Part shown: positions 34,942 through 43,235 of the stretch, in pieces
Position numbering within the stretch: position 1 is the stretch's first letter
How the letters are laid out: each line of letters starts with the position of its first letter
Assembly (NCBI RefSeq): GCF_002934625.1
Contig: NZ_PTJD01000002.1
Location: 62,001 to 126,000, forward strand
Source: Kineococcus xinjiangensis
GTDB taxonomy: Bacteria; Actinomycetota; Actinomycetes; Actinomycetales; Kineococcaceae
Direction of reading: 5' to 3'
Length of the DNA: 64,000 bases
The notes under the pieces: model-generated
Seen by the model: only the letters and a program-made list of their open reading frames with translations
The model's database searches: none
Told to the model about the DNA's origin: nothing
Translations under genes and position numbers: made by a program

Positions 34942-35454
34942 ATGGCCCGGGCCGCCTTCCTCGCCGCCGCCCTGCTGTACGCCGCGGTGGTCGCCGTCAG
35001 CGCCGTCGTCCTCCCCGAGCGGGTCCCCGTCCACTTCGGCCCCGGCGGCGAGGCGGACTCCTACAGCAGCAGGGCCTGGGCGGTCACCGTGGACGTCGTC
35101 CTCGGCGCGGCCCTGACCGCCCTGTTCGCCGGCCTGGCGGCCTGGATGCGCCGGGTCCCCCTGGACCTGGTCAACGTCCCGCACCCCGAGCACTGGAAGA
35201 CCCCCGAGCGCGCACCCGAGCTGCGCCGCCGGCTGCGCGACGACCTCTACGGCATCGGCGCGGCCACCCTGCTGCTGCTCGCCGCGCTCACCGCGCTCGT
35301 CACCCGCACCGCGGTCTCCGGCTCCGAGCGGCTGCCCTGGGGCGCCCTCGTCCTCGTCGTGGTCTACCTGGTCGGCATCGGGATCTGGACGGTGCGGACG
35401 CTGACCGTCCGCTACCGCCCGGCGGGGACGAAGCCGACGCACGACGAGGGGTGA
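34942..35454 (+). CDS. DUF1648 membrane protein
   Basis: This 170-residue protein opens with a transmembrane segment (AAFLAAALLYAAVVAVSAVVL) and the DUF1648 signature ERVPVHFGPGGEADSYSSR. Two or three further hydrophobic segments follow, separated by a charged cytoplasmic-looking region with HPEHWKTPERAPELRRRLRDDLYGIG. ATG 34942 follows GGGTGCGGGG. It is divergent from the dioxygenase gene. Members of this family often have an SdpI-like partner; none is present here. Confidence 0.8.
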   Translation: MARAAFLAAALLYAAVVAVSAVVLPERVPVHFGPGGEADSYSSRAWAVTVDVVLGAALTALFAGLAAWMRRVPLDLVNVPHPEHWKTPERAPELRRRLRDDLYGIGAATLLLLAALTALVTRTAVSGSERLPWGALVLVVVYLVGIGIWTVRTLTVRYRPAGTKPTHDEG

Positions 35455-35489
35455 GGGGCGGCCGCCGGCGTCACGCCGCGCCCACCGCG

Positions 35490-37310
35490 TCAGCGGGCGG
35501 CCACCACCGGGCCGAGCCGCAGCTCCGCGAGGGACCGCGGCCGCCCCAGCAGGAAGCCCTGCCCCTCCGAGCAGCCCAGGCCGCGCAGCCGCTCCAGCTG
35601 CCCGGCCGTCTCGATCCCCTCCGCGACGACCCGCAGGTCGATCCGGGCGGCCTGACCGAGGATCGAGGCGACGACCCCCTCCCCCACGGGTTCCCGCCCG
35701 AGGTCGCCGACGTAGGAACGGGCGATCTTCACGACGTCGACGCCCGCCTCCCCGCCGGGCCCGAACGCGCTGTGGCGGCTGGCGAAGCCGTCGACGGCGA
35801 TGCGGACCCCGAGGTCCCGCAGCCGGTGGACGTTGCGCAGGGCCGCCGGGTCGGGCCCGTCCGCCGACTCCGCGGGTGAGATCTCCAGGCAGAGGTCCGC
35901 CGCGGGTGTGCCCGTGCGGACCAGGACGTCCTCGACGATCTCGGCGAAGGCGGGGTGCCGCAGCTGCGTCCCCGACACGTTCACGGCGACGCTGCGGCGA
36001 ACGCCGTCCGCGGCGGACCAGCTGCGCACGTCCGCGCAGGCGCGCCCCAGCACCCACGCCCCCAGGGGGACGATGAGGCCGGCGCGTTCCGCCGCGGCCA
36101 CCACCGCGGCGGCGTCGACGTGGCCACCGAGGCGCTGCGGCCAGCGCACCAGCGCCTCGACCCCGACCCAGGAGGCCGTGGCCAGGTCCACGACCGGCTG
36201 GTAGGCCACCTCCAGGGAGCCCTCGGCGACCACCACCGCGAGCTCCTGCTCCAGCGACGCCCAGGAGCGCGCCCCGGCCGTTCCCGCAGCGCCTCCGCGG
36301 GCCCCACCGGAGCGGGCGGGCCGCTTCGCGAGGTACATCGCCCGGTCCGCCGCCTCCAGCAGGTGCTGCGGCAGCTCGCCCGCGCCGCTGCCCATCGCCG
36401 TTCCGATGCTGGCCCCCGCGCCGACCTCCCGGCCCTCCACCAGGAACGGGGAGCGGAAGGCCAGCGCCACCCGCTCGGCGACCCGGGCCAGCTCGCTCGG
36501 CCCGCTCAGGCCCTCGCAGACGACGACGAACTCGTCACCCCCCAGCCGGGCCAGGGTGTCGCCCGGGCGGAGGACGCTCTGCATCCGCTCCGCGACCGCC
36601 AGCAGGAGCAGGTCACCGATCCGGTGGCCGTGGGCGTCGTTGACGGCCTTGAAGGCGTCGAGGTCCAGGAACAGCACCCCGGCGGAGGTTCCCGAGCGCT
36701 CCGCGAGGAGCAGCGCCCGTGTGAGCCGGTCGAGCAGGAGGGCGCGGTTGGCCAGGCCCGTGAGCGGGTCGTGGAGGCTGCGGTGCTCCATCTCGGCGGC
36801 GCTCGCGCTGAGCTCGTCGCGGGAGCGCGCGTTCACCACGTACGCCGCCGCCACGTCGGCGAGGATCTGCGCCGCGCCGAACTCCGCGCCGCTGAGCTCG
36901 TACGGGACGTCGCTGTACAGGTCGAGCGCCCCGATCTGCCCGCTCTGCCAGCGCAGCGGGAAGGTGAAGACCGCCGCCATGCCGGCCTCGAGCGCGGCGG
37001 GCGCGAAGCGGGGGAAGCGCTCGTCCGCCGCGAGGTCCGGCACGAGGACGGGCTGCCCGGTCCGGCAGGCCTCCAGGCAGGGCCCCTCGCCGACCTCGTC
37101 CTGCAGGGACTCGATGCGCAGGAGGACGTCGTCGGAGGCCGCGGCGAAGCGCAGGCCCCGCCCCTCGGTGAGCATCACCCCGGCACCGCTGACCGGCAGG
37201 ACCTCCACGACCCGGCGCACCAGGTGCTCGAGGATGGCCTGCACGGGATAGTCGGTGACGAGCGTCCGCGCGAACTCCGCGAGGACGGCCGTGAGCCGCT
37301 GCTGGTTCAC
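35490..37310 (-). CDS. GAF-GGDEF-EAL cyclic-di-GMP signalling protein with degenerate EAL
   Basis: This 606-residue cytoplasmic protein has GAF (about 15-165), GGDEF (178-335) and EAL (350-600) domains. The diguanylate cyclase site RLGGDEFVV is intact near 255 and carries an I-site RPGD five residues upstream. The EAL starts VGVEALVRW near 384 and retains EGIE near 565, but the metal-binding DDFG loop is DGFASRHS near 506 and the helix before it reads LEISPAES. The phosphodiesterase half is thus probably inactive or c-di-GMP binding. GTG 37310 is the natural start. It is followed on the same strand by no gene; two GAF-ANTAR genes lie upstream. Confidence 0.86.
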   Translation of the reverse strand: MNQQRLTAVLAEFARTLVTDYPVQAILEHLVRRVVEVLPVSGAGVMLTEGRGLRFAAASDDVLLRIESLQDEVGEGPCLEACRTGQPVLVPDLAADERFPRFAPAALEAGMAAVFTFPLRWQSGQIGALDLYSDVPYELSGAEFGAAQILADVAAAYVVNARSRDELSASAAEMEHRSLHDPLTGLANRALLLDRLTRALLLAERSGTSAGVLFLDLDAFKAVNDAHGHRIGDLLLLAVAERMQSVLRPGDTLARLGGDEFVVVCEGLSGPSELARVAERVALAFRSPFLVEGREVGAGASIGTAMGSGAGELPQHLLEAADRAMYLAKRPARSGGARGGAAGTAGARSWASLEQELAVVVAEGSLEVAYQPVVDLATASWVGVEALVRWPQRLGGHVDAAAVVAAAERAGLIVPLGAWVLGRACADVRSWSAADGVRRSVAVNVSGTQLRHPAFAEIVEDVLVRTGTPAADLCLEISPAESADGPDPAALRNVHRLRDLGVRIAVDGFASRHSAFGPGGEAGVDVVKIARSYVGDLGREPVGEGVVASILGQAARIDLRVVAEGIETAGQLERLRGLGCSEGQGFLLGRPRSLAELRLGPVVAAR

Positions 37311-37507
37311 CGGGGCACGGCCCCCGCGGGGAACCGGCGCTCGGCGGGGCTGGCTGGACGGCTGGACATGGAACTCCCCCGGGGGTGCGACGAGCGGGCG
37401 CCACCGGGTCTGGGGCAGCTTTCAGTACGTATCGTAATCAATGCTCACGCAGACGGGAAGCCCGGCGGGCCCCCGCGCCGGGCTCGCGGGCGAGATCGGG
37501 GACGAGG

Positions 37508-38233
37508 TCAGGGGCGCACGATCCCGAGCGGCAGCTCCCCGCCGACGGCGACGCTGCGCGCCACGTCCGTGAGGCGCTGCCCCGTGCGGCGGGCGTGCGT
37601 GCGCAGGACGCCGAAGGACTCCTCGACGCCGAGGCCGTACCGCTCGGCGAGCACGCCCTTCGCCTGCTCGATGACGATCCGGCTGCTCAGCGCCATCTGC
37701 AGCTGCTGCGCCACCACCTCCTGCTCGCGCACCGCGCGCTCCTGCAGCATCGCGATGGTCGCCATGTCCGCCAGCGCCTGCCCGACCGCGACGTCCTCCG
37801 CCGACAACCGCACCTCCGCCGCGGCGTAGAGGTTGACCGCCCCCAGCACGTCGTCGCGCAACCGCAGCGGGAGCGAGTGCACCGAGCCGAACCCGGCGGC
37901 GAGCGCGGCTGCGGCGAACTCGGGCCACCGGGCCGAGACGACCGCGGCGCCGAGGTTGACCTGCTGCTCGCCCGTGGTGAAGCAGAGGACGCAGGGGCCG
38001 CCCTCCTTCCCCTGCAGCTCCAGCAGGTCGAGGACGAGCGCCTCCTCGGAGGAGGCCGCCACGACCTGCAGCGCACCGCAGGAATCCGCGATCACCAGTC
38101 CGGCGGCGTCGACGGCGAGGAGCTCCACGCTGCGCTCGACGAGCACGTGCAGCATCTCGATGACGTCGAAGGGCGTGACGAGGGTGTCCGCCAGCTCCAC
38201 CAGGACCTCGACCACCCGCTCAGCCGTCCCCAT
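37508..38233 (-). CDS. GAF-ANTAR regulator 1
   Basis: This 241-residue protein has an N-terminal GAF domain (about 15-165) with LLAVDAAGLVIADSCGALQVVAASSEEA and a C-terminal ANTAR domain (about 175-235) reading SRIVIEQAKGVLAERYGLGVEESFGVLRTHARRTGQRLTDVA in parts. ANTAR domains bind RNA hairpins and relieve transcription termination. ATG 38233 follows GGAGGGAAGACCC. Two cysteines in GGPCVLCF may sense redox state. It is 51 bases downstream of GAF-ANTAR 2 on the same strand and may share an operon. Confidence 0.88.
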   Translation of the reverse strand: MGTAERVVEVLVELADTLVTPFDVIEMLHVLVERSVELLAVDAAGLVIADSCGALQVVAASSEEALVLDLLELQGKEGGPCVLCFTTGEQQVNLGAAVVSARWPEFAAAALAAGFGSVHSLPLRLRDDVLGAVNLYAAAEVRLSAEDVAVGQALADMATIAMLQERAVREQEVVAQQLQMALSSRIVIEQAKGVLAERYGLGVEESFGVLRTHARRTGQRLTDVARSVAVGGELPLGIVRP

Positions 38234-38284
38234 GGGTCTTCCCTCCTCCTCGCGCCGACCTGGGACCCGTTCCCGCGCCGGGCG

Positions 38285-38995
38285 TCACGGGTCCTCCGGC
38301 GAGAAGCGCACCCGCCGTGCCACCACGTCGCGGGCCAGTTCGGCCACCGTCCGGCCGCCGGCGTAGGCGTGGGCGCGCAGGCGGGCGAGGGCGTCGTCGA
38401 GGGAGCAGTGCAGCTGCTCGCTGACCATCCCCGTCGCCTGGTGCACGTAGCGGTCCGCCCGCACCGCCCGCCGGACGGCGTCCGCCTCGCCGTCGGCGCC
38501 CGCACCGTCGTCAGCGGGGCGCAGCTGCAGCAGGGCGCTGCCGGCGGCGCCGGCGTGGGCGATGGCCTCGTCGACCTCGCGGGGGCCGAGGTCCTCGGGG
38601 TGCGAGCGGTAGAGGCTGAGCGTGCCCAGGCGCACCGAGCCCACGGTGACGGGGAAGGCGAAGGCGGCCCGCGCCCCGGCCTCCAGGGCGGCGGGCCCGA
38701 GCGCCGGCCACCGGTGGGCCGAGCGGGCGAGTTCGGGGTGCGACACGGGTTCCCCGGACAGCCACGCGTCGGCGCACGGCCCCTCCCCGAGGTGCACCTG
38801 GAGGTCCTCCAGCGTCCGCCCGAGCCCCGCCGTGGCGGCGACGACGACGACCGGGCCGCGGTTCCCGGCGAGGCTGAGCCCCGCGCCGTCGACGCCCGTC
38901 GCACGGATGGACGCCGCGCACACCTCGGGGGCGAGACCGCCGGTGGAGGTGGCGCGCAGCCCGCCGAGGATCCGGGCGCTCCGCGCGGACGTCAT
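38285..38995 (-). CDS. GAF-ANTAR regulator 2
   Basis: This 236-residue paralogue contains a GAF domain (LAPEVCAASIRATGVDGAGLSLAGNRG, LGEGPCADAWLSGEPV, FAFPVTVGSVRLGTLSLYRS) and an ANTAR-like C terminus (DRYVHQATGMVSEQLHCSLDDALARLRAHAYAGGRTVAELARDVV in parts). Compared with regulator 1 the first ANTAR helix has HQATGMV for EQAKGVL. The ATG has no strong ribosome site. These regulators are typically not tied to neighbours; the RNA target is not seen. Confidence 0.85.
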   Translation of the reverse strand: MTSARSARILGGLRATSTGGLAPEVCAASIRATGVDGAGLSLAGNRGPVVVVAATAGLGRTLEDLQVHLGEGPCADAWLSGEPVSHPELARSAHRWPALGPAALEAGARAAFAFPVTVGSVRLGTLSLYRSHPEDLGPREVDEAIAHAGAAGSALLQLRPADDGAGADGEADAVRRAVRADRYVHQATGMVSEQLHCSLDDALARLRAHAYAGGRTVAELARDVVARRVRFSPEDP

Positions 38996-39145
38996 GCGCC
39001 CGGTGCTCCCTGCTCGTGCACGGCCGCTCCCGGATCGGGACGGGCCCCGTCCGGGACCTGCCGGAAGCGGCGGAGCATCCAGCGCAGCGCGGCGGACGGG
39101 GCGAGTCTACGCCCGCCAACCGGGGCCGGCCGGCGGACCGGGGAC

Positions 39146-39186
39146 GTGCGCGCCCCCTCCCGGACGGTCCAGGAGGGGGCGCGCAC
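39146..39186 (-). terminator. 15-bp perfect stem terminator after the large hydrolase gene
   Basis: Arms GTGCGCGCCCCCTCC and complement flank an 11-base loop. It ends 11 bases after the stop of the 1224-residue hydrolase gene on the minus strand and separates it from the ANTAR genes. Confidence 0.75.
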
Positions 39187-39197
39187 CGAGCCGCGCC

Positions 39198-42100
39198 TCA
39201 GCGCAGCCCGGTGACCGGTCCCGCGAGCGGCGACACCGCGATCCGGTCGATCACCGGCGCCCACCGCGAGCGCAGCAGGACGCCGGGGACGGTCTCCGAG
39301 GCGTAGGTCCTGCCGTCGAAGTTCGGCAGCTCCTGTGCGGCGAACGTGACGGTGTTCTTTCCCTGCCGCAGGTCCAGCACGGCGGTGAGCTCCTCGAAGC
39401 TGTTCTCGTGGAAGGTGTGCGGAAACAGGATCCGTCCCGCGGGCCCGCCGTCGACCGTCAGGTCGGCGTGGCGGGCGAGGGGGTCGGGGTTGTAGTGGGT
39501 GGCGGGCGACTGCTCGGGGTTGGAGTAGCGGATCCGCACCGCGTGCCGGCCCGCGCGCTCTGCCGTCACCGTGAACGTGAGGGTGTTGCCGTTGCCGGGC
39601 TCGCCGCCGATCCCGGTGACCGCCGAGCCGCCGGAGGCCAGGGACAGGGGCGTCACCGCCGCGGAGCCGCGGAGCTGCGCGGCCTCCGCCTCGTAGGTCG
39701 CGACCGGCAGGTTCCCCGACGTGGGACGGACCTCGATCCGGTCGACGACGGTGGTGGCGGCCTCTCCCGTGAGGGTGACCTTGTTGACGCCGCCGGAGAG
39801 GGAGACGGGCACGGACAGGGACTTCCCCGACCTCGCCACGTCCACGCCGTTGAGGGTGAGGCGCACCTTGCCGCCGCTGACGGTGTGCACGGCGAGGGTG
39901 GCCTCGGCGTCGCGGGCGGAGTACACCCAGAACGTCGCCGTCTCGCCCTTGGCGAGGGCGGCCGCGCCGGCACCGGACAGCACCGCGTCCTTGGCCGCGC
40001 CCTTCAGGTCGCGGGTGTAGACGGTGCGCCCGCCGCGCAGGTCGGCGACCTCGGCCTCGTACACGGAGGTGGCCGCGGCCGGGTTCGGCAGCGACAGCGT
40101 GATCCGGTCGACGATCGCGTCGCCCTTCGTGGCCCGGCTGCCGTCGAGGCTGCGCGCCGCGAGGGAGATCGTGTGCCGGCCCTCGCTCAGCTCCACGGTG
40201 GTGTCCGCGTGGTCCCACACCACCCACTTGTAGGCCAGCGGCAGGAACAGCTCCTGCTCCGCGCCGCCGTCGACGCGCACGAACACGTTCGTCGGCCCCT
40301 GCTCGCGCACCAGCGGGAAGGTGTTCAGGGTGCTGGCGAAGACGCCGAGGTCGTAGCGGCCGTCCTGCGGCACGTCGACGGTGAACTCGAGGACCCCGTC
40401 GGAGCCGGTGCGCAGCCCCCCGACGTTGAAACCGCCCGAGGTGTAGAACTTCGAGACGTCGGCCGGGGAACCCTCCGGCCCGTTCCTGCTGTACCCGGCG
40501 CCGGTGTAGCGCGCGGCCTCGGCCTCGTAGCTCTCCTGCCACAGCCGCGGCGACGCCTTGGCGGGCGCGGAACCGCCGCCGGGGACGAGGACGACCTCGT
40601 AGGCGGAGGACTCCTGCAGGGCGGGCAGGTCGCTGCCGAAGTCGAGGACGACGGCCCCGTCGCGCACGGCGAGGTCGCGCTCGGCGACGACCGCGGGCTG
40701 GGCGGAGTCGCCGATCTGGCCGGTCCAGGCGATCTCGCGGACGGTGGCGCGCACCGTCGTGCCGAACACGTCGACGGGGACGTTCTCGAAGCGGACGTGC
40801 CCCGCACCGGAGGAACCGCCGAGGATGGCGCGGGCCTGCGCCTTGCCGCGGTCGAGGGTGGCGACGCCCTGGAGGGAGTAGTTGCGGCCCGGGTACGGCG
40901 GGGTGACGGCCACCGTCTGGCCGGTCATGCTGCCGTAGGCGTTGTAGAGCCACCACTGGCCGTTGCCGCGGTTCGCCTCGACGGCGGAGTCGGACAGGTT
41001 CCCGTCGATGTTCCAGTAGGCGATGTCCGCGTCGACCTTCGACTCCTCGATCGCGGAGATCCACTGGACCATCTGGCCGGGGACGGAGGTGTGGTAGTTG
41101 AAGGCGTACTCGTTGATGTTGACGGGGAGCTGTCGCCCGGCGTGCGGGGTTCCCGCGAACACCTCCGCCTCCCACTCCCGGTACGTCGCGACGCTGTCGC
41201 GGATCTGCTGCGGGTGGCTGAGCTCGTGCCAGGTCATCACGTCGGGGACGGTGCCGGCCTCGACGGTGTGCGCGAGGAACCCCTTGACCTGGCCGAACAG
41301 GATGCTCGTGTTGGGCCCGGCGATGCGTGCGTCGGGCATCTTGCCCTTGATGAGCCGGTGCGCGCGGTCCCAGGCGGCGAAGTAGTCGGTGGGGTCGCTC
41401 AGCCAGCTCGTGCCGTCGTAGCTCCACTCCCCCGTGCCGAACATGTTGCCCTCGGGCTCGTTGAAGGGCACGAAGACGATGTTGTCGCGGTAGCGCGGCT
41501 CGAGGGTGAGGACCTGGTCCACCTGCACGGACATCTTGTCCAGGAACAGGTCCAGCTTCTCCTCCGGCGTCCGCCCCGGCCACTGGTAGGGGAAGCCGCG
41601 GTGGATGTCGGTCATGTAGATGTAGACGTCACCGTCGGTGCTGTCCGCGAGCGGCTTCACGACCTCCAGCGCGTCGGCGCCGGGGTGCTGGGGCCCGTCC
41701 TGCGCCTTGGTGGAGACGGTGCGCACGTGCATGCCCTCGATGAGGTTGTTCGTGGGCACGCCCTGCCCGTACAGCCCGTAGAGGGTTCCGGAGGCGCCGC
41801 CGTGGAAGGCGCCCGTGGTCTTCGCCAGGTCGATCGTGAGTTCGCCCTCGCGGATGACGGTGACGGTCGCGGTGACCGGCAGCCCCGCCGCGGCGCCCTC
41901 GACGGTGAACCTGCCGCGGGTGGCGTACCTCGCCGGGTCGACGGGCTGCCACTGGACGCGGACCTGACGCTGGTAGCCGTCGGTGAAGGAGGCGGGCAGC
42001 GCGTGCGGCAGCTGCGGCGCCGTCCCGATCGGGGTGCGCACGTCGACGTCCGTGTCCGCGAGCGCGACGGGGGTGGGGGTCGCGCCGCCCGCCACCTCGG

Positions 42101-42872
42101 CGACCTGGGCGGGGGTGAGCGCGGAGCGCCACACCCGGAAGTCGTCGACGGCGCCGGCGAAGAGGGGGTCGGGGTAGAAGGAGCGGCCGATGAACCCGGT
42201 GGCGGCACGGGGACCGGCGATGAGGTCGGCGGCCGTGACGGTGGTCGGCGCGGAGGCCACCTCGGCGCCGTCGAGGTAGGTGGTGAGGCGGTCGGTGGTG
42301 CTGTCGAGGGTGACGGTGACGGTGCGCCAGCCGTCCGCGGGCAGGGCCGCCGAGCCGGTGACCTGGGCCTCGCCGCCGGCGGCGGTCGTCGTGGCCGCGG
42401 TGCGCAGCCTGCCCTCGCCGCTGGAGGGGGTGGTGAAGAGGTAGCGGTCGGTGTCCTCCCCGAGGGCGAACAGCCACTGCCAGGGCGCCGCGGTGCCGTC
42501 CCAGCGCACGCGGGCGGAGACGGTCACGTCGGCGGCGCCGTCGACGACGTCGCCGGGGAAGCGCACGTACGCGCCGTCGGAGGTCGGTGCGCCACCGGGC
42601 AGTCGCAGCGCCGCCCCGCCCGGCGCACCGTCGAGCAGGGAGGCGGTGGCGGGGTTGACGAGGGTGCCGTGCCGGGCGTTGCCCGAGGAGTCGGTCACCT
42701 CGCCGCTGCCGACGTCGTCGGCGTCGAACTCGTAGTGGAGGGCGGGGGCGGGCGTCGCGGCCAGCGCCGGCGCGGCGGGGGCGACGGCGACCATCGCGCC
42801 GGTCAGCGTCACGGGGAGCAGGGTCGCGGGCAGCAGGCCGGTGAGGATCCGGGTGGTCCGTCGGGGCGTCAT
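39198..42872 (-). CDS. Secreted multidomain glycoside hydrolase with LamG and CBM6/35-like modules
   Basis: This 1224-residue protein has a signal peptide (cleavage after APALAA near residue 39), a LamG jelly roll (about 45-260, ending DDFRVWRSALTPAQVAEV), a short Ig-like segment, then a TIM-barrel-like catalytic region (about 350-690). FVPFNEPEGNMFG near 472 looks like a GH-A acid/base Asn-Glu-Pro, and PVNINEYAF near 587 like the nucleophile. Three CBM6/35-like modules begin with ESYEAEAARY, SVYEAEVADL and ATYEAEAAQL. I cannot place it in a numbered GH family. ATG 42872 follows GGAGCCCTCG. Its shared control region with the GH127 gene suggests it degrades an arabinose-rich plant glycan outside the cell. 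Confidence 0.82.
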   Translation of the reverse strand: MTPRRTTRILTGLLPATLLPVTLTGAMVAVAPAAPALAATPAPALHYEFDADDVGSGEVTDSSGNARHGTLVNPATASLLDGAPGGAALRLPGGAPTSDGAYVRFPGDVVDGAADVTVSARVRWDGTAAPWQWLFALGEDTDRYLFTTPSSGEGRLRTAATTTAAGGEAQVTGSAALPADGWRTVTVTLDSTTDRLTTYLDGAEVASAPTTVTAADLIAGPRAATGFIGRSFYPDPLFAGAVDDFRVWRSALTPAQVAEVAGGATPTPVALADTDVDVRTPIGTAPQLPHALPASFTDGYQRQVRVQWQPVDPARYATRGRFTVEGAAAGLPVTATVTVIREGELTIDLAKTTGAFHGGASGTLYGLYGQGVPTNNLIEGMHVRTVSTKAQDGPQHPGADALEVVKPLADSTDGDVYIYMTDIHRGFPYQWPGRTPEEKLDLFLDKMSVQVDQVLTLEPRYRDNIVFVPFNEPEGNMFGTGEWSYDGTSWLSDPTDYFAAWDRAHRLIKGKMPDARIAGPNTSILFGQVKGFLAHTVEAGTVPDVMTWHELSHPQQIRDSVATYREWEAEVFAGTPHAGRQLPVNINEYAFNYHTSVPGQMVQWISAIEESKVDADIAYWNIDGNLSDSAVEANRGNGQWWLYNAYGSMTGQTVAVTPPYPGRNYSLQGVATLDRGKAQARAILGGSSGAGHVRFENVPVDVFGTTVRATVREIAWTGQIGDSAQPAVVAERDLAVRDGAVVLDFGSDLPALQESSAYEVVLVPGGGSAPAKASPRLWQESYEAEAARYTGAGYSRNGPEGSPADVSKFYTSGGFNVGGLRTGSDGVLEFTVDVPQDGRYDLGVFASTLNTFPLVREQGPTNVFVRVDGGAEQELFLPLAYKWVVWDHADTTVELSEGRHTISLAARSLDGSRATKGDAIVDRITLSLPNPAAATSVYEAEVADLRGGRTVYTRDLKGAAKDAVLSGAGAAALAKGETATFWVYSARDAEATLAVHTVSGGKVRLTLNGVDVARSGKSLSVPVSLSGGVNKVTLTGEAATTVVDRIEVRPTSGNLPVATYEAEAAQLRGSAAVTPLSLASGGSAVTGIGGEPGNGNTLTFTVTAERAGRHAVRIRYSNPEQSPATHYNPDPLARHADLTVDGGPAGRILFPHTFHENSFEELTAVLDLRQGKNTVTFAAQELPNFDGRTYASETVPGVLLRSRWAPVIDRIAVSPLAGPVTGLR

Positions 42873-43035
42873 CGAGGGCTCCAGGTCGGGGGGTGGGGGC
42901 GGCGCGCGGGGAGGGTGCCTCGGTGCGGGTCGCGTGCGCCGTCGTGCCGGTGGTGCCGCCCGCGGGGGCGCTCCGCTCGTCGGCGAGGGGAGCGGCCGCC
43001 GGGGACGGGGGGCATCCACCGGGCCGGGGCTGCGG

Positions 43036-43055
43036 GTGGGGGAACCTTCCCCCAC
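43036..43055 (-). promoter_or_regulatory. Operator O1 facing the large hydrolase gene
   Basis: GTGGGGGAACCTTCCCCCAC has perfect 9-bp arms around CC. On the minus strand it begins 11 bases after TTGACG (43072 to 43067), so it would cover the -10 region of a promoter reading into the hydrolase gene. It differs from O2 at only two positions. Confidence 0.7.
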
Positions 43056-43066
43056 TCGGCGGGCGG

Positions 43067-43079
43067 CGTCAAGCGTCAA
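43067..43079 (-). promoter_or_regulatory. Outward -35-like TTGACG boxes (minus strand)
   Basis: Two overlapping-phase copies of TTGACG, seven bases apart, read toward the hydrolase gene. The proximal one is 11 bases from operator O1. A clear -10 is not visible because the operator occupies its place. Confidence 0.45.
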
Positions 43080-43117
43080 GCCAGGCAATCTCCTGGGAAG
43101 TGACCGGCAGGCAGTGC

Positions 43118-43123
43118 TTGACC
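43118..43123 (+). promoter_or_regulatory. -35-like TTGACC box of the GH127 operon
   Basis: TTGACC stands 12 bases before operator O2, the same geometry as on the other side. With 17-base spacing the -10 would fall inside the operator. It is 113 bases upstream of the GH127 start. Confidence 0.5.
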
Positions 43124-43135
43124 GCAGAGGCCTGA

Positions 43136-43155
43136 GTGGGGAAACCTTTCCCCAC
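43136..43155 (+). promoter_or_regulatory. Operator O2 facing the GH127 operon
   Basis: GTGGGGAAACCTTTCCCCAC has perfect 9-bp arms around CC and lies 81 bases before the GH127 start. Near identity to O1 and equal distance from a TTGAC box strongly suggest one repressor binds both, most simply the LacI-family protein encoded in this operon. Confidence 0.72.
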
Positions 43156-43235
43156 CTCGCCGCACCGCCTCCGGGCCGGCGCGGCCCGCACCCCTCCGAC
43201 TCCACGGCGAGCGACGCTCCCTGGAAGGACGACCC

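Larger units (their letters stand above)
42873..43235. promoter_or_regulatory. Divergent control region between hydrolase and GH127 genes
   Basis: This 363-base gene-free stretch separates the two divergent carbohydrate genes. It holds two 20-bp palindromes at 43036 and 43136 and TTGAC boxes facing outward at 43067-43079 and 43118. Outside these sites I see only GC-rich sequence without a coding pattern. Confidence 0.7.

Noticed and set aside
38622-43103. Plus-strand open frame of 1493 codons opposite the large hydrolase
   Set aside because: It is low-complexity Gly/Arg/Val/Asp text antisense to a gene with signal peptide, LamG and CBM modules; a shadow frame.
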